Shown here: positions 26,461 to 36,903 of the stretch, piece after piece
How positions within the stretch are numbered: position 1 is the stretch's first letter
How the letters are laid out: the number at the start of each line of letters is the position of its first letter
From: Haloechinothrix alba
GTDB taxonomy: Bacteria > Actinomycetota > Actinomycetes > Mycobacteriales > Pseudonocardiaceae
Direction: 5' to 3'
Length of the DNA: 64,000 nucleotides
Assembly: GCF_900188115.1 (NCBI RefSeq)
Contig: NZ_FZNW01000019.1
Coordinates: forward strand, 1 to 64,000
Notes under the pieces: model-generated
The model's database searches: none
Seen by the model: the letters and a program-made list of their open reading frames with translations, nothing else
Told to the model about the DNA's origin: nothing
Position numbers and translations under genes: made by a program

Positions 26461-27138
26461 CTACGGGCCCGCGAACCTCTCTGACGTGTTCGGCGTGTCG
26501 AGCGCACCGAACCACATGCGGAAGTCCCGCATACTCACCGTGCCGAGCGGGCGCAGACCGGACAGGAACCCGAGCGGGCCGGCATGCTCGACGGACCAGC
26601 GTGCGCGGCTCAGCGCCGGGCGCGCGGTACCACGAACCCGGCTGAGCTGCGGCGTCGATGACCGCGACTGGAGGACGCCGAGCGCGAACGGCACGCGGAG
26701 GGGGAGGGTGGCGAGTACGTCGATGCCGGCCTCGGCGAGCACGGCCTCGCCGGGACCGGCCTCCCGCGCCCGCAGGCGTGCTCCCGGTAAGACCTCGAAG
26801 GAGGCCAGCTCCTTCGGGATGGCCCACAGGGCGCGTCCGCCGTCCCTGGAGGCGGCGCTGTCGACCCAGATGTGGCTGATCGTCGGGAACAACCGCCCGC
26901 CACGCCGCACGAGGACGGTACACATCAGCTCCTCGTACTCCAGCACGCTGCCACGCTGGTAGCTCACCCATGCGGTGGCGAGCAGGAAGCTGCCCCCGAA
27001 CCGGAACGGCGTGGCCCCGCGCGGCACCGCCCGCTGCACGGCGGCAGGCAGCCGCCCTGCAGGTACTCGCCACAGCGATACGTGTGCCTGCCCGCGCAGC
27101 GGCCACGGCTCGGGAGGATAGGAGTGTTCTGCCTGCAC
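26461..27138 (-). CDS. Acetoacetate decarboxylase family protein
   Basis: A 225-residue protein with the ADC-like fold pattern: PFRFGGSFLLATAWVSYQRGSVLEYEELM, then FPTISHIWVDS and GGRALWAIPKELASFEV. K109 in the IPKELASF segment is at the position of the Schiff-base lysine of acetoacetate decarboxylase. Many members of this superfamily are not decarboxylases, so the reaction is open. The start is uncertain: GTG 27138 has AAGGG five bases upstream, while an ATG at 27162 has none. A palindrome at 27167-27179 lies just upstream. Confidence 0.68.
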   Translation of the reverse strand: MQAEHSYPPEPWPLRGQAHVSLWRVPAGRLPAAVQRAVPRGATPFRFGGSFLLATAWVSYQRGSVLEYEELMCTVLVRRGGRLFPTISHIWVDSAASRDGGRALWAIPKELASFEVLPGARLRAREAGPGEAVLAEAGIDVLATLPLRVPFALGVLQSRSSTPQLSRVRGTARPALSRARWSVEHAGPLGFLSGLRPLGTVSMRDFRMWFGALDTPNTSERFAGP

Positions 27139-27166
27139 GGGAACCCTTCGTCGAGACGGCATTTAT

Positions 27167-27179
27167 TGGCATTATGCCA
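27167..27179. promoter_or_regulatory. Palindrome TGGCAT-T-ATGCCA upstream of the ADC-like gene
   Basis: A perfect 6-bp inverted repeat around one central base, about 30 bp before the preferred GTG start of the ADC-like gene and 10 bp from a dispersed repeat. Its position fits an operator. Confidence 0.4.
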
Positions 27180-27188
27180 GCAGCGCGT

Positions 27189-27237
27189 GCTGAATGACGC
27201 ATACACTCCCTCCCGTGGACTGAAAGCGTCATTCAGC
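27189..27237. repeat. REP-like palindrome, copy 2
   Basis: Same 12-bp arms as copy 1 (27189-27200 and 27226-27237), with a diverged centre. It lies between the divergently transcribed ADC-like gene and the luciferase-like gene, that is, in a promoter region, so here it cannot be a simple terminator. Confidence 0.88.
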
Positions 27238-27314
27238 CGGCCCCGTGGCGTGATCGAGGCCACGGCTCGCACCGATCGGGAAGCAACCGGCACGGTCGCG
27301 CGTTGAGCCGGGGT

Positions 27315-28310
<996 letters not shown>

Positions 28311-28344
28311 GCCGGCTCGCGTACCGGGGCGGCCGTGCTGATCG

Positions 28345-28479
28345 CTACGGCGCCCCGGTGCTGTCCGTGTCCTGCGCCGCTCGCCGCATGTGCCTGCGCA
28401 GCAGGACGATGGACGCGGCGAGCCCGCCCCAGATCAGGGTGATGGCGATGATCATCATGATGACGGCACTGACGGACAT
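28345..28479 (-). CDS. metS: MetS-like small subunit of an NSS amino-acid transporter (44 aa)
   Basis: A 44-residue membrane protein: one hydrophobic helix (about 4-26, SVSAVIMMIIAITLIWGG) followed by a basic LLRRHMRR turn and a polar tail. In Corynebacterium the small protein MetS is encoded behind the NSS transporter MetP and is needed for methionine/alanine uptake; size, order and the single helix match. Its ATG shares one base with the transporter stop (TGATG), so translation is coupled. It is too short for most ORF callers. Confidence 0.8.
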   Translation of the reverse strand: MSVSAVIMMIIAITLIWGGLAASIVLLRRHMRRAAQDTDSTGAP

Positions 28480-30011
28480 CAACGGCTCACTTTCGACGTA
28501 TCGTCGGCGGGCTCCTCAGCGGCCTCGGTGGTGGCACGCTTCCAGGGCAGGAAGGACATGATCACGCCGAAGACCACGGCGCCGATCGCGATCGCCCACC
28601 CTGCCGAGAGCAGGAACGACGTGGGGTAGTCCTCGTAGTTCTCCGCGATCTCCGTGCGCAGGCTGTCCCACATCATCCAGCCGAGCACCAGTGGAGTGAT
28701 GACGCCGAGCGTGACAGGCCACCACCAGCCGAGCCGGATGGCCGAGGCCGCGTCCGCGAGCGATTGCAGCTCCGGGAGTTTGCGCAGCACCCAGCTGACG
28801 ACCACGACCACGACCAGGCCCGCCAGCGCGATGCCGTACTGGTTGATGAAGTGGTCCGCGGCGTCGAGCAGGTACAGACCTTCTTCGGTGGGGAACAGCA
28901 GGATGGACGCCAGCGCGATCGCCCCGCCGACGCACAGCACCGCGGGTACCCGGTCGATGCCGGTGCGGTCCTGCACGGCGGCCACGACCACCTGGACGAT
29001 GCTGATCAGCGAGGACATCCCGGCCACAACCAGGGAGCCGAAGAACAGCAGGCCGAACAGCGAGCCGGCCGGCATGTTGGAGATGATCTCCGGGAACGCG
29101 ACGAAGGCCAGCCCGATCCCGTCGGTGGCCACCTCGTCGAGCGCCATCCCGCCGGTGACGGCCATGAATCCCAGTGTCGCGAACACGCCGATGCCCGCGA
29201 GGATCTCGAATGAGCTGTTGGCGAACCCGGCGACAAGGGCCGAACCGGTGAGATCGGTGCCGCGGCGCAGGTACGACGCGTAGGTGATCATGATGCCGAA
29301 GCCGATGGACAGGGAGAAGAAGATCTGCCCGTAGGCAGCCACCCACACGGCGCTGTCGGTGATCGCCGACCAGTCGGGGGCGAACAGCGCGTCCAACCCG
29401 GACATCGCGCCGGGCAGCGTCACCGCGCGCACCACGAGCACGAGGAAGAGCGCGACGAGCAGCGGGATGAAGATCTTGTTCGCCCGTTCGATGCCGCGCC
29501 GCACGCCGAACGCAAGGATGACCAGCGTCACCACCCAGACGGCGATCAGCGGCCACAGGACCCCGGAGACGTACGAGGAGACCATGCCCGGCTCGGCGGC
29601 GACCTGCAGGAAGTCCTGCTTGAGGAAGCCTTCCGGATCGTCCCCCCACTGCTGGCCGACCGAGAAGCCGGTGAAACGCACCGCCCAGGCGATGATCACG
29701 GCATAGTAGGCGGCGATCACGAAGCAGATGGCTACCTGCCACCAGCCCAGTGCCTGGGTCGGCCTGGACATCCGCAGGAATGCGATCGGCGGGGAGCCCC
29801 GGTACCGGTTGCCGATGACGTACTCGAGCACGAGCAGGGGGATGCCCGCTGTGAACAGAGCGATCAGGTAGGGCACGAGGAACGCCCCACCGCCGCCTTC
29901 GTAGGCGATGTAGGGGAACCGCCAGATGTTGCCCAGCCCGACCGCCGACCCGATGGCGGCGAGCAGGAATCCGGCTCGCGTAGCCCATTGCTCGCGGACC
30001 TGGTTTGCCAT
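28479..30011 (-). CDS. Sodium-dependent NSS-family transporter (MetP-like, methionine/alanine)
   Basis: A 510-residue integral membrane protein of the neurotransmitter:sodium symporter family with about 12 helices. The signature GSAVGLGNIWRFPY at 21-34 contains the unwound TM1 sodium/substrate site, and GGGGAFLVPYL follows. The ATG at 30011 follows AAGGAG; the frame is open far upstream into the next intergenic repeat and the edd region, but that part is antisense sequence. Presence of the small MetS-like partner points to methionine or alanine import rather than tryptophan. The next upstream gene, eda, is over 200 bp away behind a repeat, so this is a separate transcription unit. Confidence 0.87.
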   Translation of the reverse strand: MANQVREQWATRAGFLLAAIGSAVGLGNIWRFPYIAYEGGGGAFLVPYLIALFTAGIPLLVLEYVIGNRYRGSPPIAFLRMSRPTQALGWWQVAICFVIAAYYAVIIAWAVRFTGFSVGQQWGDDPEGFLKQDFLQVAAEPGMVSSYVSGVLWPLIAVWVVTLVILAFGVRRGIERANKIFIPLLVALFLVLVVRAVTLPGAMSGLDALFAPDWSAITDSAVWVAAYGQIFFSLSIGFGIMITYASYLRRGTDLTGSALVAGFANSSFEILAGIGVFATLGFMAVTGGMALDEVATDGIGLAFVAFPEIISNMPAGSLFGLLFFGSLVVAGMSSLISIVQVVVAAVQDRTGIDRVPAVLCVGGAIALASILLFPTEEGLYLLDAADHFINQYGIALAGLVVVVVVSWVLRKLPELQSLADAASAIRLGWWWPVTLGVITPLVLGWMMWDSLRTEIAENYEDYPTSFLLSAGWAIAIGAVVFGVIMSFLPWKRATTEAAEEPADDTSKVSR

Positions 30012-30161
30012 GTACGAGGCTCCTTGTTCATACCTTCCATCGCTGCCGCGGGTGTCGCCGCAGCGACCGGCCATGCCGCTGGTTCGTGCCGCTGGTTCGC
30101 GGCAGCGCCCGACGATACTGAGCGGTATGTCCCCCGGCACAGCTGGGTCCGCCCCCGGCAT

Positions 30162-30240
30162 GCTGAATGACGCTTTCAGTCCATTTGACGGAGTGAAAGC
30201 GTCATTCAACCACCGGTGTGGACTGAAAGCGTCATTCAGC
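30162..30240. repeat. REP-like palindrome, composite copy 3
   Basis: A long hairpin with arms at 30164-30182 and 30190-30208 (one mismatch, loop ATTTGAC) is followed by an additional right half-element at 30220-30240. The last half overlaps the eda 3' end: the TGA of the element's GGCTGAATGACGC supplies the eda stop codon. This makes one and a half copies in tandem. Confidence 0.88.
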
Positions 30241-30865
30241 CAAGCTGCGCGGCCTCGGCGGCGAGGCGCTCGATGCGCTGCCAGTTGCCAGCGGTCACGG
30301 CATCGGCAGGGGTGAGCCAGGACCCGCCCACGCAACCGACGTTGGCAGCGGCGAGGTAGCGCGGGGCGTTGTCCGCCGAGATACCACCGGTGGGGCAGAA
30401 GCGCGCGTGCGGCAGCGGTCCAGCCACCGACTTGAGGTAGTCCAGCCCGCCCGAGGCCTCGGCGGGGAAGAACTTCATCTCGGTGGCCCCCCGGTCCAAC
30501 ACCTCGAGCATCTCCGAGACGGTCGAGGTGCCGGCGAGGTACGGCACCGGGCACGCTGTCATGGCATCCAGCAGTGCCGGCGTGCTGCCGGGGCTGACCA
30601 GGAACTGGGCCCCCGCGTCGACAGCTTCGCCGACCTGGGCCGCACTGGTGACCGTACCGACGCCGACGGTGATCTCCGGTACCTCGGCCCGGATGCGCCC
30701 CACACCCTCCAGGGCCGCAGGCGAGCGCAGGGTTACCTCGATGATGCCGATCCCGCCGCGGGACAGTGCACCCGCGAGGGGGGCCGCCTCGCCGGCATCG
30801 CCGAGCACGACCACCGGGATGACAGGTGATATGTCCAGTACAGATCCGGTGACCGGTGCTGACAC
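30236..30865 (-). CDS. eda: 2-keto-3-deoxy-6-phosphogluconate (KDPG) aldolase
   Basis: A 209-residue class I aldolase splitting KDPG to pyruvate and glyceraldehyde-3-phosphate, the last step of the Entner-Doudoroff route. The catalytic glutamate is E43 in IIEVTLRS and the Schiff-base lysine K131 in MKFFPAE; the phosphate-binding GTVTSAAQV and GGI segments are present. GTG 30865 is chosen for its excellent GGAGGAAGG just upstream. The gene follows edd by 20 nt. The stop codon comes from a dispersed palindromic repeat that overlaps the gene end, so the natural C-terminus may have been altered slightly when the repeat arrived. Confidence 0.88.
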   Translation of the reverse strand: MSAPVTGSVLDISPVIPVVVLGDAGEAAPLAGALSRGGIGIIEVTLRSPAALEGVGRIRAEVPEITVGVGTVTSAAQVGEAVDAGAQFLVSPGSTPALLDAMTACPVPYLAGTSTVSEMLEVLDRGATEMKFFPAEASGGLDYLKSVAGPLPHARFCPTGGISADNAPRYLAAANVGCVGGSWLTPADAVTAGNWQRIERLAAEAAQLG

Positions 30866-30885
30866 GGCCTTCCTCCTCCGGGTGC

Positions 30886-32772
30886 TCACTGTGTTCGCCG
30901 CGCCGTGCACTGCGCCTGCGGTGACGACCGCTCCTCGAACCCGAACACGGTGGCACCGCGGTCCGCGGCGCCGACCGTGCCCCGCATCGGGGCGAACAGT
31001 TCCCGCCCCGTGCCCGCGCCCGGCGGGGGAGCGGCGTCGGCCTCGCGGGCGGCGAACTCGTGCGCGTCGACAAGCACCTCCAGGGTGCCGGACGTGGTAT
31101 CCAGGCGGATCGGGTCGCCGTCGCGCAACCGAGCCAGCGTTCCGCCGTCCGCCGCCTCCGGGGTGAGGTGGATCCCGGCCGGGACCTTGCCGGAGGCACC
31201 GGACATCCGCCCGTCGGTGACCAGGGCGACCGTGTGACCGCGGTCCTGCAACACACCGAGCGTGGGGGTGAGCTTGTGCAGCTCCGGCATCCCGTTGGCC
31301 CGGGGCCCCTGGAAGCGCACCACGGCGACCAGGTCACGATCGAGCTCGCCGGCCTCGAACGCGGCGAGGAACCCGCTCTGGTCGTCGAACACCCGGGCGG
31401 GTGCCTGCACCACGCGGTGCTCGTCGCGTACCGCGGACGTCTTGACCACGGCGTTTCCGAGGTTGCCCGTAAGCATCCGGAGCCCACCCTCCGGGGAGAA
31501 CGGGTCGGACACGCCGCGCAGCACGGTCTTGTCCAGGCTCTCGGCAGGCGCGTCGCGCCACACGAGGGATACGCCGTCCAGCGCGGGCTCGGTGCGGTAG
31601 GCATCGGACAGCGCGTGCCCGCTGACGGTGCGCGTGTCGGGATGCAGCAGTCCCGCGTCCAGCAGCTGGCCGATCAGGAACCCCATACCGCCCGCCGCGT
31701 GGAAGTGGTTGATATCGGCCTGACCGTTCGGGTAGATGCGCGCGAGCAGCGGGGTCACCGCGGAGAGCTCCGCGAAGTCCTCCCAGCGCAGGTCGATACC
31801 GGCCGCGGCTGCCATCGCCACAAGGTGCATGGTGTGGTTCGTCGATCCACCCGTCGCCAGCAGCGCGAGCACCCCGTTGACCACGGCACGCTCGTCGACG
31901 ACGTCGGCGAGCGGGGTGTAGCCGGGGTGCGCGGTGTCCTCGCCGGACGGTGCGGTCAGTCCCACTACCCGCCTGCCTGCCTCGTGGGTCAGGGCCGCCC
32001 GCAGGTCGGTGCCCGGGTTGACGAAGCTCGTCCCGGGCAGGTGCAGCCCCATCGCCTCCATCAGCAGCTGGTTGGAGTTGGCTGTGCCGTAGAACGTGCA
32101 GGTCCCCGGGCCGTGGTAGGAAGCCGACTCGGCCTCGAGCAGCTCCTCCCTGCCGACCTTGCCCTCGGCGTGCAGCTGCCGGATCCTGCTCTTCTCACTG
32201 TTCGGCAGCCCGGAGGTCATCGGCCCAGCGGGGACCAGGATGGTTGGCAGGTGACCGAACGACAGGGCTCCGATCACCAGGCCGGGCACGATCTTGTCGC
32301 ACACGCCGAGCAGCAACGCACCGTCGAACATGTCGTGGGACAGTGCCACCGCCGTGGCCATCGCGATGACGTCGCGGCTGAACAGCGACAGCTCCATACC
32401 CGCGCGGCCCTGGGTGATCCCGTCGCACATCGCCGGAACGCCACCGGCGAACTGTGCGATACCGCCGCCGTCGGTTACCGCCTTGCGGAGGGCGGAAGGA
32501 AAGTCCTCCAGCGGCTTGTGGGCCGAGAGCATGTCGTTGTACGCCGAGACGATCGCGATGTTCGGCTTCCTCGTACGCCGCAGCGCCTGCTTGTCCACAT
32601 CGCCCGCGGAGGCGAAACCGTGCGCGAGGTTCGCGCAGGCGAGCTCCCCGCGGGCGGGGCCCTGCCGTGAAGCCTGCCGTACCCGTGCCAGGTACGCGGC
32701 CCGTGACTGGTCGCTGCGCTCCCGGATTCGCTCGGTCACCGCGCGCACGACCGGGTGGAGGTCTGCCGTCAC
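30886..32772 (-). CDS. edd: 6-phosphogluconate dehydratase
   Basis: A 628-residue IlvD/Edd-family dehydratase that converts 6-phosphogluconate to KDPG using a [4Fe-4S] cluster. Characteristic stretches include [34 protein letters not shown] (about 109-121), [14 protein letters not shown] and [20 protein letters not shown], whose cysteines are the cluster ligands. [11 protein letters not shown] and [17 protein letters not shown] mark it as Edd rather than dihydroxyacid dehydratase. GTG 32772 overlaps the zwf stop (GTGA), giving coupling in the order zwf-edd-eda. Length is standard, with a slightly extended C-terminus. Confidence 0.92.
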   Translation of the reverse strand: MTADLHPVVRAVTERIRERSDQSRAAYLARVRQASRQGPARGELACANLAHGFASAGDVDKQALRRTRKPNIAIVSAYNDMLSAHKPLEDFPSALRKAVTDGGGIAQFAGGVPAMCDGITQGRAGMELSLFSRDVIAMATAVALSHDMFDGALLLGVCDKIVPGLVIGALSFGHLPTILVPAGPMTSGLPNSEKSRIRQLHAEGKVGREELLEAESASYHGPGTCTFYGTANSNQLLMEAMGLHLPGTSFVNPGTDLRAALTHEAGRRVVGLTAPSGEDTAHPGYTPLADVVDERAVVNGVLALLATGGSTNHTMHLVAMAAAAGIDLRWEDFAELSAVTPLLARIYPNGQADINHFHAAGGMGFLIGQLLDAGLLHPDTRTVSGHALSDAYRTEPALDGVSLVWRDAPAESLDKTVLRGVSDPFSPEGGLRMLTGNLGNAVVKTSAVRDEHRVVQAPARVFDDQSGFLAAFEAGELDRDLVAVVRFQGPRANGMPELHKLTPTLGVLQDRGHTVALVTDGRMSGASGKVPAGIHLTPEAADGGTLARLRDGDPIRLDTTSGTLEVLVDAHEFAAREADAAPPPGAGTGRELFAPMRGTVGAADRGATVFGFEERSSPQAQCTARRTQ

Positions 32773-34247
32773 TGAAAATCCTCCTCGTGCCAGGTACGTC
32801 CGTCACGCTCGATCAGGGCGGTGGCGCCGGGCGGGCCACTGGTGCCCGCGGCGTACCGCTGGGGTTCCTCACCCGATGCGGCCCAGGCGGCCAGGATGGG
32901 CTCCGTCCAGGCCCATGCGGCCTCGACCTCGTCGCGCCGCATGAACAGGGTCGGGTTGCCGCGGATGACATCCAGCAGCAGACGCTCGTACGCGTCGGGC
33001 AGCGGGGACTGGAAGGTCTCCGCGAAGCTGAGGTTCAGTGGCACCGGGCGCAGCCGCACCCCGCCGGGGCCGGGTTCCTTTGTGACCAGGTGCAGCCGCA
33101 CGCCCTCGTCCGGCTGCAGCCGCAGCACGAGCCGGTTCGGGGAGATGCCGCCTTCCGTACCGGGGAAGATGGAGTGCGGTACCGGCCGGAACTGCACCAC
33201 GATCTCCGAGGCGTGCCGTTCCATGCGCTTGCCGGTACGCAGGTAGAAGGGTGTGCCCGACCACCGCCAGTTGGCGATGTCCACGCGCAGCGCCGCGAAC
33301 GTCTCCGTGCGGCTCGGTGCGCCGTCCAGGTCCTCCCGGTAGCCGGGAACGGCGGCGCCGTCGATCAGCCCTGCGCCGTACTGTCCCCTGCAGGTGGCCC
33401 TGGCGACGTCGCCCTCGACCATCGGGCGCAGGGCCTGCAGCACCTTGAGCTTCTCGTCCCGCACGGCTTCCCTGTCGAGCGCGGTCGGCGGCTCCATGGC
33501 CACCAGGCACAGCAGCTGCAGCAGGTGGTTCTGCACCATGTCGCGCAGCGCCCCCGCGCGGTCGTAGTATCCGGCACGGCCACCGACCCCGAGCGACTCA
33601 CTGACGGTGATCTGCACGTGGTCGATGGCACCGGAGTTCCATTGTGGCTCGAGCAGCGCGTTGGCGAACCGCAGGACCAGGAGGTTCTGGACCGTTTCCT
33701 TACCCAGGTAGTGGTCGATGCGGTAGATCCGTTCCTCGGGAAAGACCGTGCCGACCTCGTCGTTGATCCGCCTGGCAGAGGCCAGGTCGTGCCCGATCGG
33801 CTTCTCCAGCACGACGCGGGAGCGCGGGTCGACCAGGCCCGCCGAGTCCAGCCCTCGACAGATGGTGCCGAACAGCTGTGACGCGCACGCGAGATAGAAC
33901 ACCCGTACGCGCTCGGTGTCCGTGCCGAGTATCTCGCCGAGGGCACCGAACGTGGCGTGCTCGGACACGTCGATCGTGATGTGGTGCAGGTGCCGCAGGA
34001 AGTCGCCGACCGCCTCGGCGCTCGCGGACTCGGCAGGCAGGCTCGCCCGCAGCTCCGCGGCGACCTTGTCGCGGTAGCCGGCGTCGTCGAGGCCGGAACG
34101 GGACACCGCGACGATGCGCGAGCCGGGGTCCAGCTGACCGTCCCGCGCGCGCAGGTACAGCGCGGGCAGCAGCTTGCGCATGGCGAGATCGCCCGTTCCG
34201 CCGAACACGACCATGTCACACGGTTCGACCTGCGGTAGGGCAGTCAT
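32769..34247 (-). CDS. zwf: Glucose-6-phosphate 1-dehydrogenase
   Basis: A 492-residue enzyme oxidising glucose-6-phosphate to the 6-phosphogluconolactone with NAD(P). The N-terminal cofactor motif [11 protein letters not shown] is at 15-25, EKPIG at 148-152 and the substrate/catalytic motif RIDHYLGK at 176-183 (with the essential histidine and lysine). The ATG follows GGAAGGAC. It is the first gene of an operon with edd and eda; no lactonase gene is in the operon. Upstream lies a divergent ROK regulator and an AT-rich region with an inverted repeat. Confidence 0.92.
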   Translation of the reverse strand: MTALPQVEPCDMVVFGGTGDLAMRKLLPALYLRARDGQLDPGSRIVAVSRSGLDDAGYRDKVAAELRASLPAESASAEAVGDFLRHLHHITIDVSEHATFGALGEILGTDTERVRVFYLACASQLFGTICRGLDSAGLVDPRSRVVLEKPIGHDLASARRINDEVGTVFPEERIYRIDHYLGKETVQNLLVLRFANALLEPQWNSGAIDHVQITVSESLGVGGRAGYYDRAGALRDMVQNHLLQLLCLVAMEPPTALDREAVRDEKLKVLQALRPMVEGDVARATCRGQYGAGLIDGAAVPGYREDLDGAPSRTETFAALRVDIANWRWSGTPFYLRTGKRMERHASEIVVQFRPVPHSIFPGTEGGISPNRLVLRLQPDEGVRLHLVTKEPGPGGVRLRPVPLNLSFAETFQSPLPDAYERLLLDVIRGNPTLFMRRDEVEAAWAWTEPILAAWAASGEEPQRYAAGTSGPPGATALIERDGRTWHEEDFQ

Positions 34248-34294
34248 CAGTACGTCCTTCCGAGTAGGGGCGCCACGTCCAGACTAGTGACCCT

Positions 34295-34314
34295 TATGCA
34301 CTATTACAAGCATA
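34295..34314. promoter_or_regulatory. Inverted repeat TATGC-N10-GCATA in the zwf/ROK divergent promoter
   Basis: Located about 48-67 bp before the zwf ATG within the most AT-rich part of the gap. A related TTGCACTT follows at about 34318. Size and spacing fit an operator for the divergent ROK regulator, as is usual for ROK proteins controlling adjacent sugar genes. Confidence 0.5.
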
Positions 34315-34436
34315 CTTTTGCACTTCAAAGACATTAGTGTTGGCTAGACTCGGCGAACATCAGCTCGCAAACAGAGCTGGGAACCGGAACAGCAGGGACA
34401 CGCGCGGATACGCAGATCGTGGGGTGAGGCGCCGAT

Positions 34437-35657
34437 ATGCGACGAGCGACAGCGGCACCGAGCGCGCCGTCGAGCGGGGACGTGTTCCAGCTCATCCGGA
34501 ACGGTGCGGCACAGACGCGGTCCGAGCTGGGGAGACTCACCGGCCTGTCCCGCACCGCTGTGACCCTGCGTGTCGAGCAGCTGCTGGCGACCGGACTGGT
34601 GACCGAACGCCCCGACGGGGGGTCAACCGGTGGTCGTCCGCCGGTGCGGCTGGCCTTCGACGCCGGTGGCGGGACGGTGCTGGCCGTCGCGCTCGGTGGC
34701 AGTCGCGCCCAGGTCGCCGTCTGCGACCTCGCGGCAACGGTGAAGGTACTGCGCACCCTGCCCGTCGACCTCGCGGACGGTCCGGAGGCCGTGCTGGACG
34801 CCGTGGCCACCGAGCTGGCAGACCTGATGAAGGAGTCGGGCGGCGACCCCGGGCAGGTATGGGGCATCGGCGCGAGCATCCCCGGTGCCATCGACGTCGG
34901 CACGGGACGGAGCCTCAGCCCACCGGTACTTCCCGGCTGGGGCGACGTGCCCATCGTCGAGCACTTCACACCGCGCTTCGCCACACCCGTCGTGGTCGAC
35001 AACGACGTCAATGCCCTTGCGCTTGCCGAGTACCGTAAGCACCCCGGCGTGCAGGACCTGCTCTATGTCAAGGCCTCGACCGGGATCGGAGCGGGCATCG
35101 TCAGCGACGGGCAGCTGCGCCGCGGGACGCTGGGGGCGGCAGGCGAGATCGGGCACATCAAGGTGACCGGTGCCGAGGACCTCACCTGCCGCTGCGGTGA
35201 CACCGGCTGCCTGGAGACGCTCGCGGCGGGGTGGGCGCTGGTGCACGCGCTGTCGGCGCACGGAAGGCAACTGACCGACACCCGGGACGTGGCCGAGCTG
35301 GTGCGTACCGGCGACCCCGAGGCAGGCCGGCTGGTCCGTAGCGCGGGGCGGGCGCTCGGCGAGGTACTGGCGGGGGCGGTCAACCTGCTCAACCCGGAGC
35401 TGATCGTGCTTGGCGGCGATCTCGCGCACGCCTACGAGCCGCTGGTGGCCGGAGTCCGGGAGAGCATCTACCAGCGCGCGACCGCGATGGCTACGCAGCG
35501 ACTGCGGATCGAACGCAGCGCGCTCGAGGAGCAGGCCGGTGTGATGGCCTCGGCGGTGATGGCGCTCGAGTCGGTGCTCGCGCCACGCGCCGTGGACGAG
35601 GTGATCGCCCGCCGCGACGGTGAGCTCACGCGGAGCCGCCCCCGCCGTCCGGAATGA
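34437..35657 (+). CDS. ROK family transcriptional regulator
   Basis: A 406-residue protein with an N-terminal winged-helix domain (about 14-65: VFQLIRNGAAQTRSELGRLTGLSRTAV) and a ROK sugar-kinase-like domain. The zinc motif CRCGDTGCLE with C251, C253 and C258 is intact, and the preceding EIGHIKV provides the histidine. DNDVNALALAE marks the sugar-binding aspartate region. It probably senses a sugar or sugar phosphate and controls the divergent zwf-edd-eda operon; that is inferred from arrangement. ATG 34437 follows GGGGTGAGG. Confidence 0.87.
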   Translation: MRRATAAPSAPSSGDVFQLIRNGAAQTRSELGRLTGLSRTAVTLRVEQLLATGLVTERPDGGSTGGRPPVRLAFDAGGGTVLAVALGGSRAQVAVCDLAATVKVLRTLPVDLADGPEAVLDAVATELADLMKESGGDPGQVWGIGASIPGAIDVGTGRSLSPPVLPGWGDVPIVEHFTPRFATPVVVDNDVNALALAEYRKHPGVQDLLYVKASTGIGAGIVSDGQLRRGTLGAAGEIGHIKVTGAEDLTCRCGDTGCLETLAAGWALVHALSAHGRQLTDTRDVAELVRTGDPEAGRLVRSAGRALGEVLAGAVNLLNPELIVLGGDLAHAYEPLVAGVRESIYQRATAMATQRLRIERSALEEQAGVMASAVMALESVLAPRAVDEVIARRDGELTRSRPRRPE

Positions 35658-35807
35658 GGGCCGGCCGCAGCCGGTCCAGCACGGCGGCGGGATCCTCGGC
35701 CGATCCGGGCGCCGGTGGGCACAGCGCCACGCGTTTCGGTACCCGCCGGCACTGTCTACCCCGGTGGAGCAACGATGTGTACCCGGATGTCTCGGCTTGG
35801 AGGCCGG

Positions 35808-36275
35808 ATGGCTGACTACGAGGACCCCGTGACACCACCCCAGGACACGGGCGCGCCGGATGAGGTCGAGTCCGACCCGGTGGCGCTGAGTAGCAGTGAG
35901 GATCTCGATGAGGACCAGCTCCGGCTGGATCCCTTGGAGAAGGGCGCTGAGCCGCCGGAAGGGTGGTCGGCGGCCGACCGGTTCGGCACGACGCCGTTCG
36001 AGCACCGGCAGGGCGAGGATCTCGACGAGCGGGTACGGCAGGAGCAACCGGACCCGGAGGTCCCCGACGAGGCGGTACCGCCCGAACCACTCGAACGCAC
36101 CGACAGCGAGCTCAGCGAGGCCGTCGACGACGTGCACCAGGACACCGAGCAGATCGACCCCGGACAGCCGATACCCGCGATACCGACACACGGTGAGCGA
36201 CACGACCAGCACGCCGACGAGGCGGGGGGTTCGCTCGCCGAGTCGTTACGGGAACCGGGCCGGGAGTCCCGCTAG
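35808..36275 (+). CDS. DUF5709 domain protein (acidic, unknown function)
   Basis: A strongly acidic 155-residue protein, probably largely disordered. The family core DQLRLDPLEKGAEPPEGWSA lies at about 38-57, followed by DRFGTT and the repeated-looking QGEDLDERVRQEQPDPEVPD. Such proteins are frequent in mycelial actinobacteria and often belong to stress regulons, but their role is unknown. ATG 35808 follows GGAGG; the frame is open upstream without family similarity. It has no obvious partner gene. Confidence 0.75.
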   Translation: MADYEDPVTPPQDTGAPDEVESDPVALSSSEDLDEDQLRLDPLEKGAEPPEGWSAADRFGTTPFEHRQGEDLDERVRQEQPDPEVPDEAVPPEPLERTDSELSEAVDDVHQDTEQIDPGQPIPAIPTHGERHDQHADEAGGSLAESLREPGRESR

Positions 36276-36304
36276 CCGGGTCGAGCCGAAGGACTCCACG
36301 CATC

Positions 36305-36690
36305 CGCGTGCCCGAACACTTCGGACAGACCGGCATCGACCTGCTGCGCGCCCAGGCCCAGCGAGGTCGCCAGGCCGAACAACGTACCGAAGACGGCGAG
36401 GATGACGACGAGGTTGCCGACCGAGCCATAGATCCGGTCGCCGATCAGCAGGTACAGCCCGGCCGCGGGACGCAGCGGAAGGCCCCTTTCGGAAGCATAA
36501 GTACCCCATGGACAGTCCCAACACGATGTATATCGCCCACGGGTGCAAGCCCCAGTGGAAGATGATGTAACGCATCGCGTCGACCGCCCCTGCTGGCCAC
36601 CTTGCGTGACCACAGGGGCCTGGGGCATGTGGAACGGGGCTTCGAAGACCCCGAAGAAGTCCAGCGCGGCCGAGGCCGCTCCGCCCCGAC
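36305..36690 (-). pseudogene. BCCT-family (betaine/choline/carnitine) transporter fragment, frameshifted
   Basis: On the minus strand, three pieces of one BCCT transporter occur in two frames. First frame: AALDFFGVFEAPFHMPQ (upstream end). After a shift near 36588: RYIIFHWGLHPWAIYIVLGL. After a shift back near 36485: LPLRPAAGLYLLIGDRIYG, continuing GNLVVILAVFGTLFGLATSLGLGAQQ. The pieces are collinear with the family, where HWGLHPWAIY and FGLATSLGLGAQQ are hallmark segments. About 130 of an expected 500-plus residues remain and no start or end is left. This relic fills most of the 628-base gap between DUF5709 and the next small gene. Confidence 0.78.
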
Positions 36691-36817
36691 CTCCTCAGCG
36701 TCACTGTCGGCCGCGAGCACCCGCACGCGGGGCGGAATCAGCTCAGTTCTGGTGAGCGCGTTCCCACGTTCGTGTGCCGTCTAATCACCCGGCGCCGGCT
36801 CCGGTACGTACCCGCTG

Positions 36818-36843
36818 GTTTGGGCATCGTGCCCACGGGGTAA
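36818..36843 (+). promoter_or_regulatory. Sigma-B/SigF-type promoter GTTT-N16-GGGTAA
   Basis: GTTT at 36818-36821 and GGGTAA at 36838-36843 match the consensus of alternative stress sigma factors in streptomycetes and mycobacteria (G..T or GTTT, 14-17 bp, GGGTA). It points at the run of small genes starting at 36904, about 60 bp downstream. Confidence 0.5.
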
Positions 36844-36903
36844 CCACATATGACCGGATACGTGCTTCCCGTACCTCGACATCGTCGACAGGGAGGGCGG
36901 TCC

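Noticed and set aside
28479-31604. A single 1041-residue protein including the NSS transporter
   Set aside because: The frame is open through the repeat and antisense edd, but the transporter starts at ATG 30011 with AAGGAG and the family N-terminus.
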